The notes: generated by a model from the sequence alone, not told the origin. A DNA stretch of 64,000 nt from Pyrenopolyporus hunteri (GCA_902806595.1 CADCXC010000004.1:1674001-1738000); one strand, 5' to 3'; positions 23,939 to 36,101 are shown, counted from the stretch's first letter. Translations and numbers: made by a program.

Positions 23939-25817
23939 TGTTGATGACGTTATTCGTGAGACTTACTGTTATATGTAGTAGCTGTTGGTATTATTTATTG
24001 CAACTTATCCTATGAGGATGGTGTTTAGAGATATTCTGCTGACTGCCGAGGAGATTAATCGTCGTTATTATATGAATATTGAAAACAACTTCCATTCCTA
24101 AACAGTGCTCAAGTTTTACTACGAACTTACGGTATTGCATTATACGCCTAATGTCTGGATACACTAATGGTGTTTCCGAACAGCCGTCATTGTCTACTGG
24201 ATAGAGCTGATAAATGAAGGTAAGCTATGGGTGATTATACGAATTTCCCCCCAGGTAATATTGCAGGCTAGTATTATGTGAGTAGAGGTACGATGAAGGC
24301 GGCATCCAAGATCGGGGATACTGCGGCAGGCCGTTGTTAATACAGTTGGCGAGATCCTCCATACGCTGGGGTATCCGTCGCGAATGACGCCCATCCGCTG
24401 GGCGGCCAAGCCTATTCAAGCTATGGCCGGACTAGAATCCGGCGCAATGAGCATTTTGACTTTGATGAAGTCGACTCGGCACTCGTGTACTGCTCGCGTA
24501 ACAGCGAGGGGAGGCGTGTTGAGCGGGCAAAGGCTATGCTAGCTAAGTCGAAAACCAGGGAGAGCGACCTTCAGACCCAGCTATATCCCCTATCGTGAAC
24601 CGAATATGGATTGAGAAGGAATTCGTGCCCAATCGGGCATGTAGTGCGTGTTCCGAGAATCATATCGGCGTCACGACCGGCGTATAAGTCATAGGAGCGA
24701 GCATCTTCGGCTACAATAAATGAATATTGCGGGTGGCCGGCGCTTCTGTACTGCTCCCATTAAGGCGTACGGGGGTAGACCCATCGGGGAAGGGGGCGGG
24801 GACGGGGCGGGTGTCACACCATCGGCGTGCGCGAGCCGAAGGAGGCGAGAAAGCTTGGTGCTGAGGGCAGTATTGTCATTTCTATCAATGTCGAAGACCG
24901 TAACTACACTATCATCGACGCGGCCGTGGCGGAGGTTCTTGAGCAGTTACAAATTGGAACAGCCAAAGTACGACAGCGTCCGGCTGGCTTCCATTACGGT
25001 GAGATGAAGAACTCTGCGGGTGCGGTTACTGGTAAGTTGTCTTCCATTCTAATTACGAGCAGCCTAGATAGCTCTTATATGTTGGGTACCGTCCAGAAAG
25101 TTTAATAGAATTTTCTTTGTGTGAATTTGGATTTGGAGCATCAATAATGGTATTCAACTGGCATTGTTACTCGGACTTGGTTGAATTAGGTTAGGGACCT
25201 AAACAATCACTATTTACGTTATTTAGGGGCTAGCGTAGGATCTTGGATCAACACCCAACTATATCTTGCAAGTCACCCGTTTTTAAAAAATTCCTTGATA
25301 TTAACATGTAGCTTAGACTATAGATAGGTCCTACTAAGAATTTTATCATATATAACTGTGGAATTTAATAACTTTGGTTTCTTTCTATGTATACGGCCTC
25401 ACATCCAAATTTATCGCAGCAACAGTTGGCAGGTATTCGCTGTAAGTCGGCCTCAAGTTTAGAGTCGATATGCGCCGGAAACCGGCGCAGTAGCTTCTCC
25501 CTAACCTACAGCTACCCAATTAGAACCTGGGAGCGCCAATGAGATCCCTAGTCCACCTACCGAAACAGGCAGTTTCGGGCATTTGGGCCAGGGTAGATTA
25601 GGGCATGTAGGCACCTCCGCCGCCGATATGACTGCTGAAGGGCGTAGGGTACATAAGCCAAGCGACATCTAACCCGCCGCCCGGTTTACTTGATCAGGGT
25701 AACCACCGACAGACTGCCATTTTCGAGCCAACGGAAACACCGTATCGTATATCTCGTATTTCCCAACTTCCAGTTACGCTTCGCCTGCGTCCTTTTTTAT
25801 CACCCGTGACAATCGCG
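23939..25817. other. Divergent intergenic region between the F-box and MFS genes
   Basis: This should hold both promoters. A coding-like segment at 24411-25105 is listed separately. Elsewhere, notably 25110-25800, I see only AT-rich DNA and no supportable gene or strong element. Confidence 0.45.
24411..25105 (+). pseudogene. Unrecognised coding-like remnant
   Basis: Two stretches of protein-like sequence share one frame. The first (about 24411-24598) contains EHFDFDEVDSALVYCSRNSE and ERAKAMLAKSKTRESDLQTQ. The second (24827-25105) contains EGSIVISINVEDRNYTIIDA and KVRQRPAGFHYGEMKNSAG. Several stops lie between them, where an intron or damage could sit; a possible acceptor precedes GCGTACGGGGG near 24766. 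I recognise no family and cannot place a start. It may be a decayed gene or an unrecognised multi-exon gene. Confidence 0.25.
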
Positions 25818-27948
25818 ATGGAGATAACGTCGACTCACACGCCGGCCAAGTCTCTCACAGCGGTCTCAGGCGTTGGGGCGTTGGCTAACGACAATGAGGT
25901 GGCTGTTGACTCGGGCGACAACGATGGCTGGAAGCCCACCAAACGGTTTCTGTTGGCTTTCATGTCGCTGCTGACGATCGTGTCGGCCGTCGCAATTGAA
26001 GCTACCAGTTTGCCCACTGCGCTCCCTACAATGAGTGCGGAGTTGGGCGGCACCGCCTTGCAGGCGTTCTGGTCTGGGACTAGCTTCCTCCTCGCTTCGA
26101 CGGTGATCCAGCCCACGGTCGCGTCGATGTCGCATATTATGGGACGAAGGATAGTACGTTTCCCTTCCCACCTGATGATTTTGGGGAGGTCCTAAGTTAG
26201 GCTATTTAGATGCTGTACGTTAGCAGCGCTGGGTTCGCGGGTGGCTCGCTCATTGCTGCGCTTGCGCCAAATTTCAACGTTGTGCTGGTTGGGCGCACTC
26301 TTCAGGGAGCGGGAGGTGGGTTATCGAACCACGCCTAAGATGGGATTCGTGCTTATCGTCGCCAGGTGGAGGGCTCATCGTGCTTCTTGAGGTAAACCAG
26401 GTTTTTGCATCGCATGGGTCTGGAAAGCGCGAAACTAACTGCATCAAAGATTCTCATATCCGATCTTGTGCCCCTCGCGCATCGTGGCACTTGGTTCAGC
26501 ATCAACTCGGTCATGTGGGGTCTTGGCACGGCCACTGGGCCCCTGATCGGAGCTGGATTCGCCCAGGACGTCGTACGTATCACGGTTATACCTTTTTATT
26601 ATTTTTTTTTTTTTAATTACCAGGCTGATGTTATGAAATGAAAGTCTTGGAGGTGGATATTCTGGATCAACCTGCCAATCGTCGGCCTCGGGATGCTCTT
26701 TGTCACGTTGTTCCTCAAACAGGCACAGATACCGGGACACATTGTCGAGAAGCTCAAGAAATTTGACTGGCTTGGCTCAGTACTATTTTCAGTAAGCTCC
26801 GCCGGCTTCTTGTTTGGCATTACCACTGGCGGTGTTATATTTCCATGGTACGTATTGAAGCACCTACTGTTCCGACCAGTGAGTATTAACAAACCGTAGG
26901 TCGTCCTACCAAGCTCTCATACCGTTAATTGTTGGGTTCTTAGGGATACTATGCTTCGTTTACTGGGAGTTCTGTTTCGCCTCGGAGCCTATCGTAGACA
27001 AGCGCATCTTCGGTACTTGGACGGCGATCTCTGCGTATATCCAAACGATGCTACACGGCCTAATCTTATGGGCGGCCATATACTTCCTCAGTAAGAAGAT
27101 TTTACCCTTAGCTCGGAGTAATAGATATCCCCTAAACGCCAAAACTGACCGTTTCAATAGCCCTTTTCTACCAGGCCGTAAAGATATACTCACCGGTAAC
27201 TTCGGCGGTCGCTCTCCTTCCAGAGACAGTAGGGCTATCTGTCTCAAGCGTCACGGTGGGAGCCCTTACCGGCATGACGAAAAGATATCGCTGGGCCCTG
27301 TGGGGAGGATGGATCCTAACAACCACCGGCTCCGGCCTCTTATATCTCCTAGGGCCTAATACTACCGTCGCCCAATGGATCTTCTTGAATATTCCGTTCG
27401 GTATTGGGACAGGCATGCTCTTTACGGCGGAGATCCTGGCTATTCAAGCTGCTACCAAGTACGTACTTGTCATCTATTCTCTCGGGCTCCAATTCAATTA
27501 GCTTCTGTTAACACGTTATAGGCCGGAACTTAATGGAGAAGCCGCAGGTTTCTTCTCATTTATCCGCATCTTCGGCCAGGCCCTTGGTGTTGCGATCTCG
27601 GGAGTGATATTCCAGAACTCGTTGAGGCGGAGACTTCTCCGGATCCCAGATTTCGCATCCCTCGCCGACCACTACTCGCGCGACGCTACGGCGGTAGTCG
27701 CTCTGATCCAGGATATGCCCGACAATGATACCAAGACGCGAATTATCCAGGCATTTTCGGATTCATTGGGTTCGATATGGCTGTCGCTCTTAGCCTTCTC
27801 GGCTACGGGCCTGTTACTGAGTTTAACGGTTAAGGGGTACTCGATGACCCAGGAACATGTTACTACACAGTACTTGGTCCAAGAGAAAGATGGAGCCGGG
27901 AACGAAGAGGCGGGTACTTTGGGTAACGCCGGGACTGAGAAGTCTTGA
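25818..27948 (+). CDS. MFS drug:H+ antiporter-type transporter (DHA2-like)
   Basis: Eight exons (25818-26153, 26210-26315, 26366-26391, 26450-26572, 26645-26847, 26900-27090, 27161-27458, 27522-27948) close in frame to 569 residues. Joins were chosen to restore family motifs: GRR/IMLYVSS, LQGAGG/GG, LLE/ILISDLVP, QDV/SWRWIFWINLP, PW/SSYQALIPL, YFL/TLFYQAVK and ATK/PELNGEAAG. The polar N-terminus (about 45 residues) precedes many hydrophobic helices, probably 14. The loop motif GRR, the LVGRTLQGAGGGG motif and the WRWIFWINLPI segment fit fungal DHA2 pumps for azoles, toxins or siderophores. It should be a plasma-membrane exporter; the substrate cannot be told. The start is the ATG after a GTG in the same frame. 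No biosynthetic enzyme lies beside it. It is convergent with the rhamnogalacturonan lyase gene. Confidence 0.92.
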
Positions 27949-29364
27949 TTGAAACAAAGACGATCTTGATATCTATTCGCTCTTGAATTATAGCCAAATA
28001 AGAATGCCGGTTTCAGTTCACCAGATACAGATCCAAAATATGTTTAGCATTGGGTAGGATAAGCTTAGATACTCTAACCAGCCAATAACTCGCTCAGAAG
28101 CGCACGTTGGGGTGGGCGTACAAGACTGCCGTTGGTGGATAAAAGGGGGGTGGTGTTCGGGAGTGGGCGCCAAGGGCACCGGGGCCGCAATGGCCAATAC
28201 CAGACAGCCCGATACGGAGGGCGCATCTCCCGGGTGCAACGTGATACGTCGGCAAAGGGTACGGTCAGCTTTATCGGACTCGCCGTGCTCCTATTAATTA
28301 TCGGGGCTATCTAAGACGTCGCTCTTCACAGAGGTGTTACCCGGTAGGAAAGGTGTCGGCTTACATTATACCATGTACTACCACTGGTTAGATAATTACC
28401 ATAGGTCCCTCGGTAAATAGGAGAAAAGATATCCCATCCGCTTAGAAAGCTCTGAATGCCTTCGGCCTTAGACTCATAAAATACCTAGGTACGTGGTGGT
28501 AGTGTCGCGTCCTTGGGGGGCTTTTCTAAGCTACATGACTAAAGGGGCTTAATCCCCTCCCTAGCCAATATTAAAATCCCCGAACGGCGGCATGACGACC
28601 ACCACAACCCCCCCAAGATCTCGTAATACAGCCAACCCCCTTTTGAAACCGGCGTAGCACATCGAGGAGGCCTCATTCTTTACGCTGTCGCTCTTACTTA
28701 TTACCAAAACTAGTAAATGGTAGCTTGTAGTGGGTGATGTCAGCTAGATCCCCAAAACTCGTACGTGTATATCTAGTGAAGTTACGTAACCCATACAAAG
28801 TTTCAAAAAGGGTAAGATCTCTATACCAACCCCTATCTTAGCAAGGGGGGTTAACTGCCGCAACACCACACACGAGAGGATATTGGGATAGGGCAGCAAG
28901 AACGAGGACTAGACGCTTCTAGCCACGGTCCGGTGATCTAGCCCCTATGTCTGAAACCGTCTCATCGCCCTAATGTAGGGCGTAAGCACCTTAATTCAGT
29001 AATTGGAGAATAATCTACCAGTCGTAAGAGCAACTCGCTAGATTCAACCCGCGCTAGCTGAGCCATCTCAGCTCAAGGGGTACACACTTCGGAATACGTA
29101 ACCGTGATTCCCACCCGGATCGTGGCGTAAGCTACAAGTATTATACGATGCCGCCCTGCTATCTTCCCTAAGACGTGGACCCGGGTTTTTAGTTATGTTA
29201 ACCGACGCGTACCGCCTTTGGGGTGTCCGGAGTAACAGATACATGTGAGTTGCAAGAAGAGACATTGGTTCTTATTAGGTTGTATGTAAGGTACCTAATA
29301 TATTAAGCTACCTAGTGTGTAGTTTATTTTTAGTAACTACTCCCGCGAGCATAACCTGCGTGAT
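27949..29364. other. Convergent intergenic region, possibly with retroelement debris
   Basis: The 3' sides of the MFS and lyase genes flank about 1.4 kb without a supportable gene. A stretch at about 28738-29075 has the look of a long terminal repeat: it starts TGTCAG, ends CTCAGCTCA, and has no open frame. No clear target-site duplication or second copy is present, so this is a weak suspicion. Confidence 0.25.
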
Positions 29365-31991
29365 CTACGTGGCCCCCTTGCGGCCCCAAGTCCTCGCCTT
29401 GCTAACCTCCAACCTCAACGCATCGTACTGCACATACACCGAGTTAGGCAGCACCGCGCTTTCGTAGTTAGTAGCGTTGAACGGCAAGCTCAGGACGATC
29501 CTATTCTCACCCTCCTGGAGCAGGGCCGGGTCGAAAACGAATTTGTTCGCGACGTTGTAGCAAATGACCGCAGACCGCACCGCACACGAGCTGCTGTGGT
29601 GCCACCTAGCCGAGCCGTAAGCTCCCATCCTAAAATACGGGGAATATCAAGGGTTAGACGGATTACTTACGGGATAATCCAGGGTTCGAGATCCTTCCCG
29701 TTGATGCTCACCGTGTACGCAAGATTAGCGTGAGGCTCAGACACGTTGAAGACGTCCGTGTTCCCCGCGGCGGTCTTAGCCCCGGCCAACTGGACGGTGA
29801 AGGTGGCCTGCCGCCTCTGGTCGAACTGCGACTTTTCCAGGTCGAAGACGATGGTCCAGTTGTTGACGTTGCCGTCGCCGGGGTACGGCTCCGGGCGGAG
29901 GTGGTTGGCATAGCCCCCGAACACGCTCCAATGGACGTAGTTCAGGTCTTTGCCAACGTCGCTCTCGCCAACCTTGAACGTCACGCCGTCTGGGAAATCC
30001 TCCACGAAGTCGTATGCGGCCCAGTACACCCTGTACTGCTCCGGATGCAGTGGGTGCGCCGGATCGCGCTCGTAACCGTGCCGGTATTCACCGCTACTCT
30101 TGTCGGGCGTGCCTATGCGGAAGATTTCCTCTCCTTGGTTCTCTTCTTCCCATTTAACATGTATCGTCTCTACATTTCTAGCACGTACCTCTACGTCATC
30201 CTGAATGTGCTGCCCGAATACCCCATCCGCATAGATTGTGAGTCGATACGTGCCTCCCTTAACCCGGGGGATGCTGGCATGGCCGTTCTCGTCAATCTCG
30301 GCCCAATACTGGTAAGCTTTGATGTCGAAGACGTTATCTTGGAAGTCAACTCCATTTTGTGATAATACGGCAATAGGATTTCTGGAGTTTTCAGGTAGAT
30401 CAACATCTAGCTCCAGAGCTCCACGCTGCTGGCTTGTGACGTAGTTGGGCACATATTGAGCAATGGAATCATAGAACTCGGCGCTCCATTCCGGGCTTGC
30501 AAATCGCGTAGCGTCCTCCCGGAGAACTTGGAGGTTGGTTCCAGGGGGAAAGTGATTGAAATAGTAGTATTGCTGAATGCGTTAGTTAGTGTAAACTTTG
30601 AGGCGCATGAGATCCTCCTACCCACCGGACCAAATGTACGGTCAAACCCGTTGGTGATGTTCGGCTTTGAAACTATCAGTGGCTTAGATATGAAAAAAAG
30701 AGTAGACTCACCGTTTGATCACCGTGATGGTTGGATACTAGAATATCGGGTTAGCGACCTGGTTACGTTTGTGGGCAATAGCAACTAACCCATGTAATCG
30801 TATACGATCCCGTCGACCACCAAATCGGAGTGCAGAGGGCCACCAAAGTATGTTTCCCTTGTATTCATAACCATCCACTACGAAAACACAGGTCAGGACC
30901 CATAAACAAGGAGTAGATTTCTTAACCATCTTATTCGGCGTCACGTGAACTACGGCGAGCAAACTCTTGACAAGGGGCTCAAGGGTGAATCCATAGTCTA
31001 TCTACTTACAGCCCCAAAAGTGGAATTGTCCGATGTTTGGGACCCATCGGCGAACCTAGAGTTATGTCAGTCCTGTGCCAACTCGGCTTGCAAGGTTCAA
31101 CTTACATCCCATGGGCATCATGATTCCTCCAGGTGTCCTGGAACGTGTACTTGGTGAAGTAATCGGCCTCTTGCTGGACATACGGGTCATTAGGTGTATT
31201 GCCCATGTACCAAGTAGCATCTGGAAGGCTCGTGATTAGTATCTCCTTACGACAATATCACAAGCTAGAATTTAATATCCGGGATACCCGAAACATATCT
31301 CCTGCGGCTGACGAGCTTTGTTCAACCAGGACTCTATTAATTGCCTACCTTGTACGACGACTTGGTTTTCCTTGGCTTCCTTGCCGGGAAGGGGCGCATA
31401 TTGCACTCCGTTAGTTGCAAGATGAGTCCATATGTCCGAATTGGGACGGAACAGCGTTCGGAATTCTTGTAAGTTGCGTAGGAATGGACTGGTCTCGTTG
31501 TGATATGCAATACGCGAGAACACATGCAAGCCTGTCTCCCCATCCCTGAGGAACCAATACTGCTCGAGAACCTGGCCGGTAGGGGTGTAGGTGTCGGACA
31601 TCTTGATACCGCCGAAGCTCGTACCCGTCGAGTCAGTCCCGGAATAGAGCGCGTACGTCGGTTGGGCTGATCCGGGCGTCCAGAATCCCTTTGGGGTGCT
31701 CGTCGGGGCTCAGCACGTACGTTACGTTACTTCGTAAATGTTTCATGGCGTTACTTACCAATAACAATCTAAATACAATATGCCGGTAGATCCTGAGCGA
31801 GTGCCGAGGAGGTTTTGGCCATCGAGCACGATGGCATCCATGGCACCAGAGGCCTTGTCGACACGTGTGTACAGCCGGTCATTCTGAATAATGAGTTGGG
31901 TTTCATCCTCGGTTGCATCTACTTCCGCGTAAGCCCACCTGGAGAGAGACAAGAGAGCGAGACACGGCCGAGAGAATGTCCCGAACAACAT
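29365..31991 (-). CDS. Secreted rhamnogalacturonan lyase (polysaccharide lyase family 4)
   Basis: Nine exons in transcript order (31991-31759, 31698-31349, 31220-31106, 31055-31010, 30877-30790, 30737-30712, 30664-30626, 30572-29671, 29629-29365) close in frame to 687 residues. A signal peptide of about 22 residues ends in AYA. The catalytic beta-sandwich follows (SGTDSTGTSFGGIKMSDTY, FRTLFRPNSDIWTH, WRNHDAHGMFADG, ETYFGGPLHSDLVVDGIVYD, NITNGFDRTFGPQYYYF). An FnIII-like domain spans about 350-430 (QYWAEIDENGHASIPRVKGG) and a carbohydrate-binding-like domain about 435-680 (IFRIGTPDKSSGEYRHGYE, DLNYVHWSVFGG). The family cuts the rhamnose-galacturonate backbone of pectin by beta-elimination. I do not assign catalytic residues. 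Exons 4, 6 and 7 are only 46, 26 and 39 nt. It is divergent from the GH76 gene, with which it could share regulation. Confidence 0.95.
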
Positions 31992-34292
31992 CTTAATCCA
32001 ACTTCACGACACAGGCGTGGGATAGCAGAGCATATTAGCCTACCTTGTAAACATATTTTTTAATAAGGTAGCTTGTTTATATTGTCGATCCTCGGAAATG
32101 TCTTAAAGCGAACTCTCCTGACTGGAGAAGCCATCTACTCTATCTTTAGATAATTCTTCCGTCGATTAGGCCAGGGGACTAGGGGAAGAGAGGTGAATGC
32201 GGGGGAGTTTGTGGGGTGAGGCCTACTATTAAAGATAGAGGCTCGTTAAACGGCACATGACTGCGGAGAACGAATTTGGAGAGAGCCCAAGGGTAGACTC
32301 GGTACTCGGCAGAGGACTCAGCGAACTGGCTAACTTAAAGAAAGACTCAAGAAGAAGGGCCTCGACTCTATTACGCGAAGCTATTGTGGCTTTGACGCCG
32401 CCGCTTGTAAACAAAACTTAACTTTGTTATCACATTCGGCCTGAAAACCGCCTTGGATGGTGTGTTACCACAACGCGGAGAATCTCAGGTGGTGTATCTA
32501 CTGTTACATGAGACGAGCTGAAAAGGGTAGGCGTAGATCCCTCGAGATCATTTGCGCAGTTGGTGTTTCTGGAACATATGATCTATAGAGAAAGATCTAG
32601 CGTGCTACTCCCTGTCTCGAAGTTCAGATGACGTCTGCTGGTATTTTCATGGTCCGGCCGTCGCTCCCTTACAGGGGCCCGGCCACTTTCGGCTTGTATC
32701 CAGTCAGCTGGATCTGGGTAGTAATTATTAGTTGAGCGATTTGTCAAGAGTACGGCGTATTAGTCGGGCTCGAAGGAGAGAGAAAAAGGAAAAGATGAGG
32801 GGAAAACGGCGACGGCAACCGGATTAATCAGAACTCATGACTGTCGATGCATGTGTGTGCTTACACGCTGCTTATCATCGCAAGGCATAACACACATGCG
32901 CGCACATAATAACATGGATTTGGCTTTCCCATGGTTCGTCATCGTACAGGGGTTCTCTTCGAGAGTATCTGAATATTTGGAGTTGCAGTTGGACGGATCG
33001 GGTTGCGGAGCCGGACTCATCACTATTAGAACTCTAATGGTTTAGGTAATACCCGACCCGCCCGTCCTTATGTGGTGCATCTGTGGCATGTGTGTCTCCA
33101 GCGCTAAGCCTCTTTCATTCGATAGACCGCCACTATCGATTAGAAGGTGTGCCACCATCAGCTGGTAGGTACGTACCTAGGTAGGTACTCAGGTACCTTG
33201 GATGGTACATCTTATCTGAGACCTCTTATCTAAGGGTCGGATAGGTACCTAGGTAGGTACTGTAGCATCGATGGAATTAAAGTATTTCAGATTCCCATGG
33301 CGAACGCTAGCTGCTGGATAAAGGTAATTCCGTCATCTAGCATGAACTCAGATACGTTAGATCGGTACCTTAATTAACGCAGCCCGGTCGACCCAAGTTT
33401 CATCTGACGCCTGCGATACGTACCACTGGAGCCCGCTGGAGCCCACTGAACCTTTTCAACAACTTTTTCGCAGCGACAATAAGTTTTCAAGTCCAGCTCC
33501 TAAAACTTCGAGATGTTGGACGTTGGTTCAAAACTTTGGCGGTTATGGCGGTCATTGGTCCTGCCATCACCCTGCCACCACTCTGCCACGAGATCGCCTG
33601 CAGCTTTCCGTTACTATGTATTCTTGTGACCACATGGGCATTTTAGCAACTTTTTTTTTTTCCTTTTCTCGAAAATGGAACGAGTTCGAGCAGATCTGGT
33701 TAACGCTACGGCGAGATCTGAGTGGACACACGACGGCCTACGGTCCAGGGGTTGTTTATGTCGAAGTCTCCGCTTCCAGGGTTGCTCATGCAACTGATGC
33801 AACGCTTCTAGTCCAGCATAGTCCTAGCACAAGTTGTCCCAGCATAGCTCCTGGCATGCCTCTTTTCGCCTCTGCACTCACGCTACCTATTACGGATACT
33901 ATGTCACGGCTACTATGTCATGGATAGTATTGCTATGGATACGATGGTAGGTCCAGCCCGTTATTCCCAGCCAGCATAATGACCAGCGTGAGAATCATGC
34001 CTGTTCTGAAACACAACACAACCCTATCGGAGATCTTAATTCCTCTTCCACCAGCTCGACCCGGCATTTCTTGCCCAACCCGTACTATGTACTCCCCTTC
34101 CCCCCCGTTCATCCCTTTCCTTCATTGTCTGGCTGATTGTCAGTCTTCTACCGTGGCCAGCGCACCGCCAATCACCAAGTGCCGCGATCACCGTCATTTG
34201 AGAGGGTCTGGGAAACACGCCCGCTGGCTCGGCTCCCACGAAGAATTCCTGACCTTGCCTGGTCCTACCCAGCCCTATTGTCAGCCTGATCA

Positions 34293-34395
34293 ATACATAC
34301 ACACGTACATACACACGTCCATACACACATCCATCCATACATCCATCCATACATCCATAATCCATAATCCATACACATACATACGTCCACATACG
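34293..34395. repeat. ACAT/CCAT microsatellite
   Basis: Interrupted repeats of ATACACAC, ATCC and CATA units spanning about 100 bases upstream of the GH76 gene. They have no coding content. Confidence 0.85.
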
Positions 34396-34688
34396 CTAAA
34401 TGGGTCGCCGAGACGACCCATGTCTGGAATTTCGAATTGCTGCTTGTAATTGTTGTATCTGTTCATGTACCTCCTAACATACCGGGCATACACACACTAC
34501 TACTTGTCTGATCCGATCCGTGCTGGGCTCATGTGAGTTCTCGCCGCGAGCCCGCTGCCCTCTGCCAGGGTGTTTCAATGGCACGGTCCACATCCTCGTT
34601 GTTCTCCCTTAATATCCTGTGACCAAGATCCAATGGCTAATTCTTCTCCTCTTGTTCGTGTGGCAACTTGACTTTCTTTCTACATTTT

Positions 34689-34696
34689 TATATAAG
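34689..34696 (+). promoter_or_regulatory. TATA box of the GH76 gene (putative)
   Basis: TATATAAG lies 105 bases before the ATG at 34802, in T-rich DNA, and is followed by a CT-rich leader. The spacing fits a fungal core promoter with a short leader. Confidence 0.5.
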
Positions 34697-34801
34697 TCTT
34701 CTTTTATTTCCACAAGGTTTCTTAAGTTTCCGGAAAACTTCTGCCCCTCATTCGAGACGCTTTCTATTCTTGGTCATTCCATTCCCAGTCTCGTCGTCAC
34801 C

Positions 34802-36101
34802 ATGGTCTCTTCCTCCTTCGTCGGTTCCCTGGCCTCCAGGGCTATTTTCTTAATGTCTAGTCACATCAGCGGTCGCGCGGACTCGGCGACGTACGCTTCT
34901 CACACCGTCGACGGCGTGAATGCTCTTCAGAAATGGTACAATCGTGGCACGGGTCTTTGGGACACCACCGGCTGGTGGAATAGTGCCAATGTCTTGACCA
35001 TGCTGGCCGACTTCGCGATTTTGAACCCGGCGGCCTCTGATAGCCTGAATATCCCAGAGATCATCCAGAATACCGTGAGTTTACCGGCGATTTCCTGTTT
35101 TGACCTAGTTCAGGGGTCCAATTCGCCTAAAGCGCGGCGGCAATGCGAAGACAAGGGTGTCATTTTACGCGTATCAAATAAACTAACCTCGGATGCGACA
35201 GTATGTGCAAGCGCAAAAGACCCAGGTGCAGGCGACCAAGATCCTGTCTCCCATTGGACTGCCCGTCTCTTCGTACGTTAGGGTAACGAAAAGATCAGAA
35301 ATCGGCAAGAGAGGTTTCGACAACTTTCTCAACGACTATTACGATGACGAGGGATGGTGGGCGCTAGCCATGATCCACAGCCACGATGTCGGTGTCAAGG
35401 GTATGGGAGATCAGCAGTATCTTCAAGCCGCGGTCGAGATCTTCGAGGATATGAAGAAGGGCACATCCAATTGCGGCGGCATCTACTGGAGCAAAGTAAC
35501 GCCGTACACGAACGCCATCGCGAATGAGCTATACCTCAGCGTCGCGGCGTCTCTTGCGAACCGGATACCCGACAGGAAGAACTACTTCCTCGACATCGCC
35601 AAAACGCAATGGAATTGGTTTAAGCAAAGCGGCATGATCAACAGTGATAATCTAATCAACGACGGGCTTACCGACGACTGCAAGAACAATGGCATGAAAA
35701 CTTGGACGTATAACCAGGGAGTCATTCTAGGCGGCTTAGTGGAGCTTTCCAAGGCTACAGGTGACCGGTCACTTCTTACCCAGGCCCAGACTATTGCTTC
35801 CGCCGCTATTACCCATCTGTCCAAGGACGGCATTCTTACCGACGGCTGCGAGCCCAACTGCGGTGCGGACGGCGCGCAGTTCAAGGGCATCTTCATGCGA
35901 AACCTGCACTACCTGCAGGCAGCAGCGCCCTCGGAGCCCGTCAAGAACTTCCTCCTCACGAACGCGGATACGATTTGGGCCAAGAACCGCAACTCCCAGA
36001 ACCAGCTAGGAGCCATCTGGTCAGGCCCATTCCAAAATGTAACGGCGGGCACGCAAAGCTCTGCCCTGGACGTTCTGGTGGCGGCAGTAGCGGTAGCCTA
36101 A
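34802..36101 (+). CDS. Glycoside hydrolase family 76 protein (endo-alpha-1,6-mannanase type)
   Basis: Two exons, 34802-35074 and 35202-36101, close in frame to 390 residues. The start is an ATG in a CACCATGG context. The N-terminus (about 25 residues) is a weak signal peptide ending near SGRA. GH76 signatures are WYNRGTGLWDTTGWWNSAN, the paired aspartates in NDYYDDEGWWAL (about 139-140, aligned by memory with the catalytic Asp pair), GGIYWSK, NELYLSVAASLA, WTYNQGVILGGLVEL and AQFKGIFMRNL. The family acts on alpha-1,6-mannan; in fungi, Dfg5/Dcw1 members help move GPI proteins to the wall. No C-terminal GPI signal is visible, so a secreted enzyme is more likely. About 25 residues before NDYYDD (TKILSPIGLPVSSYV and on) look unusual and might hide a mis-spliced segment. 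Confidence 0.92.

Larger units (their letters stand above)
31992..34801. other. Divergent promoter region of the lyase and mannanase genes
   Basis: About 2.8 kb separates two secreted polysaccharide-degrading enzymes read outward. It contains TACCTAGGTAGGTA repeats at 33167-33200 and 33240-33262, a CATC/ACAT microsatellite (34293-34395) and a TATA box for the mannanase. Open frames such as 33523-33927 and 33979-34449 have no domain; the second runs through the microsatellite. Confidence 0.5.

Noticed and set aside
29730..30362. 210-codon plus-strand frame
   Set aside because: It lies wholly opposite the large eighth exon of the rhamnogalacturonan lyase and has no domain of its own.
33979..34449. 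156-codon plus-strand frame
   Set aside because: Its C-terminal third is the translated ACAT/CCAT microsatellite (repeating Ile-His-Thr-Ser). The rest has no domain.
25818..36101. Secondary-metabolite gene cluster
   Set aside because: A transporter and two polysaccharide-degrading enzymes are present, but no PKS, NRPS, terpene synthase, tailoring oxidase or cluster regulator.
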